A stretch of 64,000 nucleotides of DNA from Theocolax elegans (lineage: Eukaryota; Arthropoda; Insecta; Hymenoptera; Cerocephalidae), in assembly GCA_026168455.1 (NCBI GenBank), contig CM047426.1, forward strand, positions 44,658,307 to 44,722,306, in the 5' to 3' direction. Of the stretch, positions 41,833 to 52,728 are shown piece after piece. The notes beneath the pieces were generated by a model. That model was not told the origin of the DNA. It searched no databases and saw only the letters and a list, made by a program, of their open reading frames with translations. Each line of letters starts with the position of its first letter. The first letter of the stretch is position 1. The translations under genes were made by a program, and so were the position numbers.

Positions 41833-41945
41833 TGTTAAGTAGCTGTTTTTTTCGTTGTTTTTATTGAGATGATTTGACTATTTGTTCTTCCTGCTGTTAG
41901 AGTTGGTTTTGTCTTTCTTTGATATATAAGTGTATTTGTTTGTAT

Positions 41946-42392
41946 TTAGCATATGTCTCTTAAAGCACTTGTTTCATCCCAGGTTGGTAATACAGGTGCG
42001 ATTGGGTAGTCTATAGATTCGATATACTTCTTTATTTTTTTCTTTAAAATACTACATTTAAGTCTATCTGTTGGCAAGTGATCAGTTGGTAGATTAGTTC
42101 TGTATTTCTCATTATTATATATACAGTTAGCGCATTCTATTTTAGTATTTTTGCACTCATTTACATTATGGTTTTCAGAGCACTTAATGCAGACTGTATT
42201 ATTTCTGCACTTCGTTGTACTATGACCATATCTTGCACAATTTAAACAAGGTGTAATATTAATAAGGTCATATGCTCTACAGTACTGATGACCCACAAAA
42301 ACCTTATTTCCATTCTCTCGTACATACTTATAAATTTCTGGTGTGACTTCCATTAATATTGTATCTGTTTTATTTCTTTTGTTGGTATACAT
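41946..42392 (-). pseudogene. CR1-like LINE ORF1, knuckle-containing C-terminus
   Basis: The frame has CLNCARYGHSTTKC and CIKCSENHNVNEC, two CCHC knuckles typical of Gag-like ORF1 proteins that coat element RNA. The N-terminal residues continue the ORF1 at 42830-43669 but are separated by the tandem duplication. Confidence 0.78.
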
Positions 42393-43075
42393 ATTTAGTA
42401 TTTTTCCACTAGTGTTAAAGGTAGTAAATTTCCTATGTTAATGTCATTTTCGATTTCACTTTCTTTCATCTGAGTTGTATTGTTAATACCAACTATTTAT
42501 TATTTTTGGATTAGACTGTTTTCTATTACTATATCACACTGTTTCAGATTATTTTTTAGTGCTAGCTCAGCAGCTTCTACACTTTGATCGTTCATACAGC
42601 TTATTTCAATTTCAGTTTGTTTTTTTTGTCTAATGTATTTAGTTTTGTATTTCTTTTTGTGAAACTATGCAGTTCGTAAGCTGATGACCCACAAAAACCT
42701 TATTTCCATTCTCTCGTACATACTTATAAATTTCTGGTGTGACTTCCATTAATATTGTATCTGTTTTATTTCTTTTGTTGGTATACATATTTAGTATTTT
42801 TCCACTAGTGTTAAAGGTAGTAAAATTTCCTATGTTAATGTCTTTTCGATTTCACTTTCTTTCATCTGAGTTGTATTGTTAATACCAACTATTTTTATTT
42901 TTGGATTAGACTGTTTTTCTATTACTATATCACACTGTTTCAGATTATTTTTTAGTGCTAGCTCAGCAGCTTCTACACTTTGATCGTTCATACAGCTTAT
43001 TTCAATTTCAGTTTTGTTTTTTTGTCTAATGTATTTAGTTTGTATTTCTTTTTGTGAAACTATGCAGTTCGTAAG
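42285..43075 (-). repeat. 395-bp tandem duplication inside ORF1
   Basis: The units 42285-42680 and 42681-43075 both start CTGATGACCCACAAAAACC and end GCAGTTCGTAAG, differing by small indels. The duplication shifts and repeats the middle of ORF1. It may be a real event or an assembly artefact. Confidence 0.9.
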
Positions 43076-43669
43076 CAGCTCTATGGTATTTTTTTGTTCG
43101 ATATCTGAGCATTTAACCGTGATTTTAGGTATTCTTTTCGGTTTTGATTTTAGATCACTTATTATTTCAGCATAAGATTTTTTAACGGGTTGTGGTTCTG
43201 AGCATTTTTGTCTTTGTAATTCAATTAGTTCTTTTTGCACTTTGTTCTTATCTTGCAATTCGGTAACTAGTTCTTTTAGTAACATGTTTTCTGTTATTAT
43301 GTTGTCCATGTCATTGTCCTCGAATCTTATGGATTTATTTAGTTTTTCTGTAGTTTTATTATGTAGGTCTTGTAATAATTCTTTTCTTATTTCCTCTGTT
43401 TGTTTCATTTTTATCATTGCGATCACTTTTTTTGCCACATCACTTAACATATGTTTTTCAGTTATTGCTGTTATATCACTTATTGTATGTTCTGGACATA
43501 TTACTAAGTTGTTACTCACATATTTCGGGTTTTTTAATTTATCGTAATCACTTCTATGGTATCCATTGTCACATACGACACATATCACAGTTGTCACCAG
43601 TTGTTTAGGGTGACATTTATAATATTTACGATCCAATTTGTCCGGTGGTGGTTTCTCGGTTGTCGTCAT
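42830..43669 (-). pseudogene. CR1-like LINE ORF1, PHD-like N-terminus
   Basis: The 279-residue frame starts MTTTEKPPPDKLDRKYYKCH. It has Cys/His spacing CVVCDNGYH...CPEH, typical of the PHD-like finger in CR1/L2-type ORF1. A coiled-coil-prone stretch (ENMLLKELVTELQDKNKVQK) and an RRM-like esterase-free region follow. It is cut by the 395-bp duplication before the knuckles. Confidence 0.78.
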
Positions 43670-43857
43670 ACTGGCTATGTATTATTATTTCATTTTTATT
43701 ATTAAAAGAGTTTACAATTAATTATTTATATGTTGTGCACTTAAATTAAAGTTGCATGTAAGATATGCAAACTCAGCAGTTCAATGAACTGAGCGAACGA
43801 GCTCGAGGCACGTCCGCACACTTTGACTGCTGACGACTGACTTTGACTGCTGACGAC

Positions 43858-44009
43858 ATATCTTTAATATTAATTGGAATAACCGATCTTTGATTAATCA
43901 AATTCTTATAAAAAGTAATTAATTTTTTTGGTAATCCTAAATCTATTAAATCTTTTATCATAAGGTCAGGAATCACAGAATCAAAAGCTCCCTTAAGGTC
44001 TAAAAACAA
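43858..44009 (-). pseudogene. LINE reverse transcriptase, N-terminal part
   Basis: FLDLKGAFDSVIPDLMIKD is RT motif A with its catalytic Asp. LIDLGLPKKLITFYKNLI follows. The protein would continue at 37616 on the far side of the 6.2-kb LINE. Upstream of 44009 the similarity stops, so the old element is 5'-truncated here. Confidence 0.82.
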
Positions 44010-44109
44010 CGCAACATATTACGTTAACGCTTGTTAGCGCCATCTGTGGACATGCAACTACATATGTATTAGTATATAATACAGAGGGCGCCACAGATGA
44101 TTTCTATTA

Positions 44110-45281
44110 AGTCAATTTTATATAGGGTATCGATAAAACAGAAAGCGCGGACCTGCACAACAATGTTTTGTCGGGTACGACATCCCCCTGATATTAAAAA
44201 ACCACTGAGTGATGAAATCAAGCATACGATATGAATACATTGTAAAGAATTCACCAATGGGATACTTACCTGGTAATCTCCTTATAGGCAACAATTGAAA
44301 CTACAATTTTTCTATTATCAATATTTTATTTATTTTTTAATTATTAAAATGTATTTATTAAAGAATTACTACTATTAAATCAAACTTTAATTTACTTTAA
44401 TCATTGATATTTTTATATGTAGAACTTGTAGAAACTTTTTAAATATAGTCTTCGCAACCCATTAAGGCCTAAATGGACGATTTTTTATGTCTTGTTCAAT
44501 TGCGATTTTAAATGTGAATCAAACAGTAAAAACCAAAATAATTCATATTCAATGTAAAATTAAATGAACTTTCTATTGCTACAGTGCATGTGTTTTAACA
44601 TTAACTTTAAAATTATAAAAATAGTTTGCCTGCAAAATAGTGCATTAATAATGTTTGAAATGTGTATGTACTTCAGATTACATTGTATATAGTTATACTT
44701 ATTTGTTGTGTAACTTCTAATGCTTTCGTTTTAAAAATAATTATTAGTACCATTCTAAATTGTGAAATATAAATGTATACAAAAGTGATATTATTTATAT
44801 GAAAATAATGTACCAAAAGTAATAAAAAATATATAATATGTGTTAAACACTTGTTTCATAATATGGAAATTTACAATAGAACATTAGGGATTAGTTGTAA
44901 AATTGGTGTCCCATAATACGTACATGTAACTAGTTTTGTATTTTAATTATTATAATTTGAAGTTATTATTAATTTTGCCTATCTGTGTTGGTAATTAATC
45001 TTGAGATCTTAGACTTTCAAAATATATCAAATACTTTTGGAAATTAACACTTTAAAAAATAGAAATTAAGTATTAAATCTTAAACCCCCTCAATGTCTGT
45101 CTCATAGTTGGTACTTCTACATTATATATTATTTATAAATTTCATTGTTCCAAATCTAACACTGACAAAATATATCAATATATGTAGAATTAATAAATAA
45201 GGTATGTGGAATAAACTTTAATCCAATAAATGATACATTTATATAAATTTGCAGAATTTTTAACCTCTCTTTATAGTATAT
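44110..45281. other. AT-rich 3' flank of DAP1
   Basis: No protein-coding frame is supported. Part is probably the DAP1 3' UTR; TTTATT (AATAAA on the minus strand) occurs near 44330. Confidence 0.45.
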
Positions 45282-47152
45282 CTACTTCCGGGGTTGCTGA
45301 ATTATGATAGTCCTGGAACTATGTACAGAACGAGCATCATGAGTAGCAATTGGTTTATCATGATAATGCTGTACTGCTTCTGGAGGAAAATCAGCATGAC
45401 CTTTAACTTGAACACCACTAATCATCATAGACTTTGCTGGACTAAAAAGTTAGACATGAATGTATGTATGTTTATGTACAAGTATATATGTACATATATA
45501 TTAGAATGTGTAATTTATATTTAACCTTTAGACTGCCGGGATTTGAAAGAGCATATCGCCCTCAGAAAACTGGTATATAAGGTATCTTATATCAACGATT
45601 GATCATGCACAAAGTGTCGATCAGGGGGTGCGTCAAAATATTGATTTTCCGGCAGTCTAAAGGTTAATATCACACATTGCATCAGAATAATTCTTATATT
45701 CTTTAAGTTGTATAATTTTTTTTGAATAATTTTTTTAGAAGCAAATATTTTTAATTTGTGTTTTGATAAGTTATTTTACATAAGTTGACTTTACATATAC
45801 ATATATAAAGTTTAATAACCTTGGTGCTAAGTTGTACATATAGAATACTTAATTCTTTCAAGTGTACACAACCAATGACTTAAAAACTATATATCGACGC
45901 CTCGGACAAAGAAAAGCACAACACAGATTATTCCATTTAAAATAACATTACAAAATCTGAATTGTGCTTTTCTTCTTTTAATAAATAAATCTTTCATAGA
46001 GCCAAATTAATACTTATGCATGCACAAATTGTTCTATTATTTTCTATATTATACAACTATATTTCTACAAATAAAAAAATTTTGTATTTCTATTCCTGTA
46101 ATTTCTGTGTGATCTACAACTACCATGTACAAATTATATAAAAATACCTTATTTTCCCATGAGAATTGGTAAAATGAAGTACCAGCATTACTTTATCATA
46201 AATAAGTACTAATTGTCCATCAAACAAATATATTTTGAGAGTAGCTTTCAAACTTTATAATCTACACATAACTATAAAGAAAAAAATAACTTTACACAAA
46301 AAGCAATAAAACAAATCCTTTAATTATTTTTTTGCGATAATTATAAACTTTTGAAACAGACATTTTTGGATACAATGTTACAAAAAACATTATCTAAATT
46401 TTTACTTTATGTTAACAATTCTCAAGGTAAAGGTTTCATTAACTTTTAATACTTTAACACAAATTATATGGTTTACACATATATTCACCTTCTAACAAGA
46501 TATTTTAATAATGAAAAAAATTGTTAAATATAATAAAATAAAAATAAAGACATTTAAATTATAATTAACAATACATTAGAAAATATGGTTTAAATACCTA
46601 GTTGAAGGTTTACATTCTTCAATATCTTTTAAAGATTTCACATCCCGATCCTTGTCACAATTTTTATGCTGTGTTATTCTCATTCCACCAGCTTTTACTG
46701 TATAAATGCATAATAATATATCAATATTGTCTTTCATTTACAATGTTAATACATTATTTCTTTTCATACACATGCATACATTATAAACATTGATTATTAT
46801 ATTAAATCAATAAAAGAATAAAAAGTAAGATTCGTCACATTTTATTAAAAAATAATTCTATAATTGCACTTAACCTAAAAATTTGTTGAAATAAATAAAA
46901 TCTTTTATTCGTTTCAGTTTAATTTAATTCACTTTGGTTCCTGTTCATTGTATTAAAATATATTAAAACATAAATATAAAAATTAATTTTTATCTTATTG
47001 TATCATAAAACATTAATTTGAACCGATTAATTACAGATCCTTTACTTAAAAATTAACCTAATAATAAAAAATTTTTAAGCTCAAGTGATTAAAAAAACTA
47101 AACCTGCGGGTAGATGACCAGCTTTTAAAGTTGTATCTTCTATGTTCGACAT
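45282..47152 (-). CDS. DAP1: Death-associated protein 1 (three exons)
   Basis: Coding exons are 47152-47104, 46697-46598 and 45441-45282 (49, 100 and 160 bases). They make 102 residues plus TAG, the same length as human DAP1. Introns are 46698-47103 and 45442-46597. Donors are GCAG|GTTTAG and ACTAG|GTATTT; acceptors are TTTATACAG and CTAACTTTTTAG, with phases 1 and 2. The protein starts MSNIED and contains KAGHLPAVKAGGMRI. It then has MMISGV...DFPPEAV and ends IIIQQPRK, matching conserved blocks of DAP1. DAP1 is a small, basic, largely disordered protein, a known negative regulator of autophagy downstream of mTOR; vertebrate relatives also bind dormant egg ribosomes. Ser50-Pro51, split by intron 2, aligns with human Ser51-Pro, a reported mTOR site (inference). 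Confidence 0.95.
45525..45663. mobile_element. 139-bp MITE with TTAA duplication (piggyBac-like)
   Basis: The exact 15-bp inverted repeats CCTTTAGACTGCCGG (45525-45539) and CCGGCAGTCTAAAGG (45649-45663) are flanked by TTAA on each side (45521-45524 and 45664-45667). TTAA duplication and a CC start are piggyBac hallmarks. It lies in DAP1 intron 2, clear of the splice sites. Confidence 0.88.
45910..45973. repeat. 64-bp imperfect palindrome in DAP1 intron 2
   Basis: AGAAAAGCACAA...CAGATT pairs with AATCTG...TTGTGCTTTTCT around an AT-rich loop. It could be a tiny MITE or a pre-miRNA-like hairpin. Nothing else supports expression. Confidence 0.55.
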
Positions 47153-48322
47153 TTTTTAAATTAAAAACCTTCTATCGTCTTGTATACATGTAACAGCTGT
47201 TTAGCAGTCAATTCTTTACATTCAACTACCTACACCCCAGCCAGCAAATATACCGAATTTGCAATCAAAAAAATACTACGAGGCGGCATTTAAACTGCAT
47301 TTTCTAAAAAAATTGGGTTCAAAAACTGCACCCTTATCAATTTTTCGAAAAAAAATGATATATGCAGCTTCCGATTGACGAATATTGAAACAAGGATATC
47401 TCTTCAATAAAATAATGTATCCGTACCATATTCGAACGCCAAAAAATTGCATCCATGCTCATTTAAACTGCACCCTCGCTAAAATTTGCATATTTTTAAT
47501 AATAAGTTTATAAATGTTGAGATAATACACATGGTACAAAGTACGTCTTTTTAGTTATATACCAAGTATTGTACGTAGCGTATTTTTCATAAGCAATGTA
47601 CAGTAGCACTTTCGTCGCATCGGCGTTTTCAAATGCTGTAGTCAGTAATCGGATAAAATAACTATATTTTATAAATAAAACAAGTGTGTACTATTTCGAC
47701 AACCAGTATCCCCATCACGCAACAAACACAACCATATATAATAATAACAGATTACAGAGAACAGGCCCAAAGGGAAAAGGTTCTCTCGTAACAGGCATAG
47801 GAGGAGACGGAGAAGACGGAGACGGAGGCTACCGGGGTGACAGAGGCATGGAAGCCATGACGGTAAACGATAAGTGCCAATAATCATAGTGTGTATGTAT
47901 AAAAATCGAGTGTCCGATCGGAAAGTGCTGGAATTGATTCGCGGCGTCGGAAGGATCGATTTCAACATTCAATAAATCCATATTTAGTTTGATTGTTGTG
48001 CGTGAAACACACTTTCGTGTGCCGTGAAGAGATTGATTGATAACGTAGTTTATTTGTATCAAGGTTCAATAAAAACCGAATGACACTAATGTTACATGAA
48101 ATAGAATTAACTAAATAGCATTAAATATAAAAAATCGTAGTATAAATTTATAATACATGCAATTTGCAAACATAGATAGATACGTAGATACATAAACAAA
48201 AATAAGTATATAAATATAAATATAAAAACAGTGTATAAATACTTTAAATCTCGAATGACAAATCAATAAAATGATATAAGTGAATAATATTTTAGATATA
48301 TACATAACATCAACTCAATGGT
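47153..48322. other. DAP1 upstream region, no supported gene
   Basis: The DAP1 promoter probably lies just above 47152. An imperfect duplication around CATTTAAACTGCA occurs at about 47288 and 47461. Short frames on both strands near 47690-48060 (for example ATG at 47979 minus) have no recognisable motif; a first exon of another gene cannot be excluded. Confidence 0.4.
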
Positions 48323-48826
48323 TTACCCGTTGCGATCGCAAACATCTCGAAGATACTTCATTAGACCAACTTTGAAACCGGATATACAAGATATATTTCT
48401 TAAATTTGCTGGAAGTTCATTCCACAATTTCATTGCCGAGATTATGAAAGAAAATTTATAAGAATCACGATTTGCAATCGGTACAATAAAAACATCATCC
48501 ACGCGCTTCGATCTGTGAACCTCATCATTTATAAAGGTTAACTGATCAAATAAATAACTAGGCCTTTGAGTTGAAATCAATTTGTACAAAAAAAGAGCTA
48601 AAAAGTATTTGCGACGAAATTTTAATGAAAGCCATCCCAGGCGATCGTAATAGGATTGAAGAGATGCGTCGCGCTTAAGGTGAAAAACGAATCTCACCAC
48701 AGTATTGCATAATCTTTGGATCTTGACCTCCAAATATTGTGGAAGATCATTGTACACAAGGCAAACGTTATCAAAGAGCGGAAGAATTAGCGATTTAACA
48801 AGTAGAACACGGACCGCCTCAGGCAA
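48323..48826 (-). pseudogene. LINE reverse transcriptase C-terminal region
   Basis: The 167-residue frame has SLILPLFDNVCLVYND, KIQRLCNTVVRFVF, YYDRLGWLSLKFRRKYFL and SAMKLWNELPANLRNI. These are the same blocks as the frames at 4526-5185 and 55304-56038, so the three LINEs are relatives. An upstream portion (48994-48827) reads in other frames. Confidence 0.82.
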
Positions 48827-49007
48827 ACGAAAACCTTTATAGCGAAACCGGTATGAAACCCCATGAACATTTGAAGAAATTTGCGCTATATGTGCATTCC
48901 AAGAGAGATCACTTGTTAAAGTAACTCCAAGACTCTTAACCGATTTGGAGAGATGAACCTGAGTTTGTTGCAGAAATATTGATGGAATAACAAGATCTTT
49001 TAATTGT

Positions 49008-49341
49008 TATGAATATAGTTTAAAGAGACTAATGTACACAAACTATGACGTATATAGTTTTTAAACACACACCTACTTTGTTTTTGTATAAATACTCGTT
49101 GATTTCGTATCAAATGTTATTCGACGATGCTCACTTGGGCTGTAACATTATATTTATTATTAAAGTAAAATTTAATTTTTAATTCACAAGTAATGTAAAA
49201 TTTGATATAAATATTTATAATTTTGTCCAATAAATTCAGCACCTGAATAGGTCTGCAAACCTAGCAGTCGAAACGTTGTGCACATACATAAATAAATTGG
49301 ATTTATTTGTTATTGACCTTTAACAATCAACTATTTACTAA
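49008..49341. mobile_element. 334-bp insertion with 13-bp target duplication, Penelope-tail-like
   Basis: The direct repeat ATCTTTTAATTGT (48995-49007 and 49342-49354) flanks the insertion and sits inside the LINE coding region. Around 49242-49290 it contains CCTGAATAGG...CAGTCGAAACGTTG, a degenerate version of the CUGANGA...CGAAAC motif known from Penelope-like termini. No coding sequence remains. Confidence 0.7.
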
Positions 49342-49354
49342 ATCTTTTAATTGT

Positions 49355-49557
49355 GTTGATATTAGAGTCGAAGCATTATCAATCACCCAATCGTAGATAG
49401 ATTGAATATCTCTGTTAAGTTCTACTACTGTTTCATTAATACGAGATGGTCGACATTGGATATAGATCTTAAGGTCATCAGCGAACAACATGGATTTTGA
49501 ATATTTGATGACTCTCATAATAGAGTTGATATACATCAAATTGTAATGAGAGTAACA
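49355..49557 (-). pseudogene. LINE reverse transcriptase FADD region
   Basis: SKSMLFADDLKIYIQC contains the catalytic FADD box. RDIQSIYDWVIDNASTL follows, then the insertion interrupts the coding region. Confidence 0.78.
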
Positions 49558-49730
49558 TGGTCAATAGTATCGAAGAGAGACTGTTATTAAATCGGGAGAG
49601 TGAATTAGAGTCCGACAAAATGACGTACAAAATGCCCCACGAGTACAAGCGCGCAAAACTTGAATTCGAAGTAAAAGGGGAGAGAGCAGGCGCGCGCACG
49701 AAATGCAAGATGGATCGAGGCACGTAGAGT

Positions 49731-50005
49731 TGTTGGCAGGCGGCCTTGTAGATTTACCGCAACCAGAGGGCGTAACTATCACTGTCGAGCAGCGAGCGAG
49801 AGCTGCGGAGAAGATTCTTGTCCAGTCAGTCTCGCCTGAACATTCGACGCATGAGTCCACATATTGCAGACGATAGCCTAATAAACCAATTATTAACGTA
49901 AGACTTGTTTTAAATTCTTACCTCGCACCTCATCCTCTCGACCTAGCAACGCGGACGTGTGGGGCAGCGTGAACGGTGTATCATATACATACACCAAACC
50001 CCACA
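49731..50005 (+). repeat. 5' LTR
   Basis: The 275-bp LTR starts TGTTGGCAGG and ends CCCCACA. Confidence 0.9.
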
Positions 50006-50007
50006 AC

Positions 50008-50020
50008 TGGTGATCCCGAC
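50008..50020 (+). promoter_or_regulatory. Primer-binding site, tRNA-Trp type
   Basis: TGGTGATCCCGAC differs at one base from the complement of the insect tRNA-Trp 3' end (TGGTGACCCCGAC). It lies two bases after the 5' LTR. Confidence 0.75.
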
Positions 50021-50955
50021 TACAGGAACGGCGCCGACGGTGAGCAGCGGTAGAGCCAGCGGCCGACTCAACGGTACGCAGCGTGCCCAACCGCCATCTT
50101 GAAATAATACAACTTTGCATCGTCACGTCGTCCCTCGAACATCTCAACATCTCTGTCGAGAACGAGTATAGCCAGACTTTCGAGCATCGCTTCTATCACA
50201 GACAGCGTAATGGAAGTATAATGCGAGCGAAAATTGCGAACCGGCCGATGACGAAAAATTGATCGACCGGCATAAAGGCAAGACCGTACGGCGCGTTATC
50301 ATCAATATAACTGCGCCAAGGTCAAAACCATCGGCTTCGTGAGAATTTAAAAAATTGAGGCGATGGTCATTAATTAGTAAAAAAATAAAGTCAGTCGAAG
50401 TTCAAGGACACCGGATAATTTCATCAAGAAAAATTACGCGATTTCACAATTTTTATTAAAGTAACTTTAGGACAGTGTCACATGAACGTACGAATGAAAA
50501 TAGCTGGTTTGATGCAAATTAATGCACACGCCCATAAAATCGAGAATAACGCAGAACGAGCACCAAATGCTCGCCGCGATCATTCGTACGGGGTTAGGAG
50601 CTTTCGACATTGCGGCGCGAGTTGTTCGGCGTAGGCCGTAGCTTGTGCCATTCAGCTAATGTCGTGACCTTATTATTGTTTGGCAACTGGCAGGCAGCTT
50701 GCGCGGCAATGCGAAACAAATGAATAGCTAGAGTCAGGCGAAACAAGCGCGTATGTACATGAGCAATAATTAGATTTACGGCGAAGATTATTGTATCTGC
50801 GATATACCCTAGGGCAATCCTGTAAGCTCATGTACACGACGAAAAGACGTAGAAAAGAGTCAGGTTTTGTAGGAACATACGAGTAGCCACAGCCATCATT
50901 AAAGAAAGAAAATAATTCGTATCTTCGTAACGGCAAGCAATTTAGACCGGCGAAA
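50021..50955 (+). other. Leader between primer site and gag
   Basis: About 935 bases show no credible gene. This is the untranslated leader of the LTR element. Confidence 0.6.
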
Positions 50956-51963
50956 ATGGAAAACGCGATAAATTCGGGCGCAAATAATAATTCCACCGAT
51001 ATGGAAATAGAACCCGATAACCAAAATTTAGAAATCCTACGTAACGAAAACACTGAACTCCGAAGTAAAGTCGAGCAATTAACGCGCTTAGTTGAACAAC
51101 AACTTCATACAAGGTCAAACAATAACATAGCTAGTCAAGTGCCAAACATTAGTTTACCGTATAATCGAGACGTATTAGGCCTACCAAATGTAAACACGAG
51201 ACAATCACAAGGACAGAACGACGAACGTTTATTTACTTTCGGACTGAATAGTATAGAGTTTGCACGCGGTTCACAAGAAAGCAATTTTCCAACATTTAAT
51301 AATATTTCACAATCTACTGCTCACAGACCAAGGTCAATTAATATTAAATTTCAATCGTTTTGGCGGCATGAGCCAGAAGCATGTTTTTCCATGCTAGAAT
51401 CACAGTTTGAGGACAATAACATCATTTCAGACTAAGTTAAATATTGCAATTTATTAAAGAATTTAGGCGATCAAATATCTCGCGAAAACCTCGTTATTCT
51501 GCAAGCTCTGCCGGCAGACAACAAATATCGAGCAGCTAAAATAGCATTTTTACAGAAATACACGGAAACTCCGGAACAGAAATTGAATAGGTTTGTAACA
51601 GATGTTAAATTGAAAGATAGGAGACCTTCCGCGTACTTCAATGAACTAGTTAACGCCGCGAGCGATTTAATGCCACGAAAATCCGTTATCAAATTATGGG
51701 CAAATAGAATCCCAACTAATATCGTACTGCACATTCAAGACGAGTTGTCTAAGGGCAACGAAGAAAAGATTTTAGATGAGGCCGATTCAATCTTCGATAT
51801 TTTGCAAAGAGATTCTCAACGCGTGCATGCGATCAATACTATATCTAATAACTCCGTATCAGAACCCGAGGTATCGGCCGTGCATATAGGTGAAAACAAC
51901 GCCAACCGCGAGAGTATTAAAAATCAGGAAAATGGTAATAAAACGCCAAATCAGGGACGTTAG
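50956..51963 (+). pseudogene. Gag of the CsRn1-like element
   Basis: The frame starts MENAINSGANNNSTDMEIEP and includes a coiled-coil stretch (NTELRSKVEQLTRLVEQQ). The capsid has FWRHEPEACFSMLESQF, matching the conserved FW...P..WF..E start of this Gag type. After an in-frame TAA (51433-51435) the same frame continues with NLVILQALPADNKY and YFNELVNAASDLMP. Another stop occurs at 51961, followed by a degenerate knuckle. Confidence 0.8.
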
Positions 51964-52248
51964 TTCCAGCGCGGACGCGCCAGATCTCGTAGCCAGCCGA
52001 ATAATAACAACGGGAGAAAGAATCGGAGTAAAATGCCGAAACGCAATTGGATATGCAAAGGTCACTATCAATACGGTGAGAAATCTCGTTATTCCACAAC
52101 CGGGTGCACTTACAATAAACGGGACGTGAATAAAGAGAATAAGCATATGGGACAGACGGGCGAAAAGACCGTCGCAGCGATCACGAATCCGGAAAACTAA
52201 TTGCTCCTGGCGTCGCGGAGGCAAAAACGCCGGGAAGCTCGTCAATTC

Positions 52249-52706
52249 GTCTCCATTTTACTGATAAAAATACGCGCGATGTATATTTAATAGACACGAG
52301 CGCTGAAATTTCGGTCGTACGCGATAATAATACGCGAATAAAGACCTACGGTTTTACGAAGCGCACTGTAGACTTCGGTTTTAGAAAGGCAATCGATTGG
52401 CAATTTGTAATAGCCGACGTGCCTTACCCAATACTCGGGAGTGACGCGATCGTACACCACTACCTGATTCCCAACTTAAAGTTAGGCAGGTTGGTTAAAG
52501 GCGACACTGGGGAATACGTACGCGGTAATACGCGAAGTGCGAACGTGTACGCAATCTCAATAGTAAGTCCCGAACATAAATACACGGAAATATTAAATAA
52601 ATTCCCGGAAATTATCGACTTAGATAAACCCGTAAAACTCGCAAAATGCGGAATAGAGCATCACATCGCGACGCAGGGCCCACCTATTTATCACAAGGCT
52701 AGGTAG
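52249..52706 (+). pseudogene. Aspartic protease of the CsRn1-like element
   Basis: YLIDTSAEISVV is the active-site segment, with DTS in place of DTG. YPILGSDAIVHHYLIP is the conserved ILG-X-D segment. The end (IEHHIATQGPPIYHKAR) leads into RT. A stop at 52705 separates it from RT. Confidence 0.8.
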
Positions 52707-52728
52707 CTTAACGTAGAAAAAACAAGGG

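Larger units (their letters stand above)
37617..43857 (-). mobile_element. CR1-like LINE with three ORFs
   Basis: The 6.2-kb insertion splits motif A from motif B of the older LINE. Its 5' end carries two copies of GTCGTCAGCAGTCAAAGT (43857-43818). Then come ORF1 with a PHD-like finger and knuckles, ORF2 with endonuclease and RT, a third ORF, a long 3' UTR and a tail of ATTT/AAAT repeats (37617-37640). A 395-bp tandem duplication breaks ORF1 and the endonuclease lacks its core. Confidence 0.82.
34842..44009 (-). mobile_element. Old RNase-H-type LINE, interrupted by three insertions
   Basis: RT pieces at 44009-43858 and 37616-37383, then 36665-36251, and an RNase H region at 35878-34842 form one minus-strand LINE. 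The RT-then-RNase-H order fits I-group LINEs. It is 5'-truncated within RT near 44010. The interrupting insertions are a CR1-like LINE (37617-43857), a hairpin-rich element (36675-37382) and a small TA-flanked MITE (35882-36151). Confidence 0.8.
48323..49557 (-). mobile_element. LINE (Jockey/CR1-group) fragment, interrupted
   Basis: The minus-strand RT pieces 49539-49355 and 48994-48323 belong together and are separated by a 334-bp insertion. The element is 5'-truncated near 49557, just upstream of the FADD motif. Confidence 0.82.

Noticed and set aside
44033..44102. Short inverted repeat CATCTGTGG / CCACAGATG
   Set aside because: Arms are only nine bases and no duplication is visible, so I do not call an element.
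47829..48062. Minus-strand ORF upstream of DAP1
   Set aside because: No motif or homologue recognised; could be an exon but cannot be supported from sequence alone.
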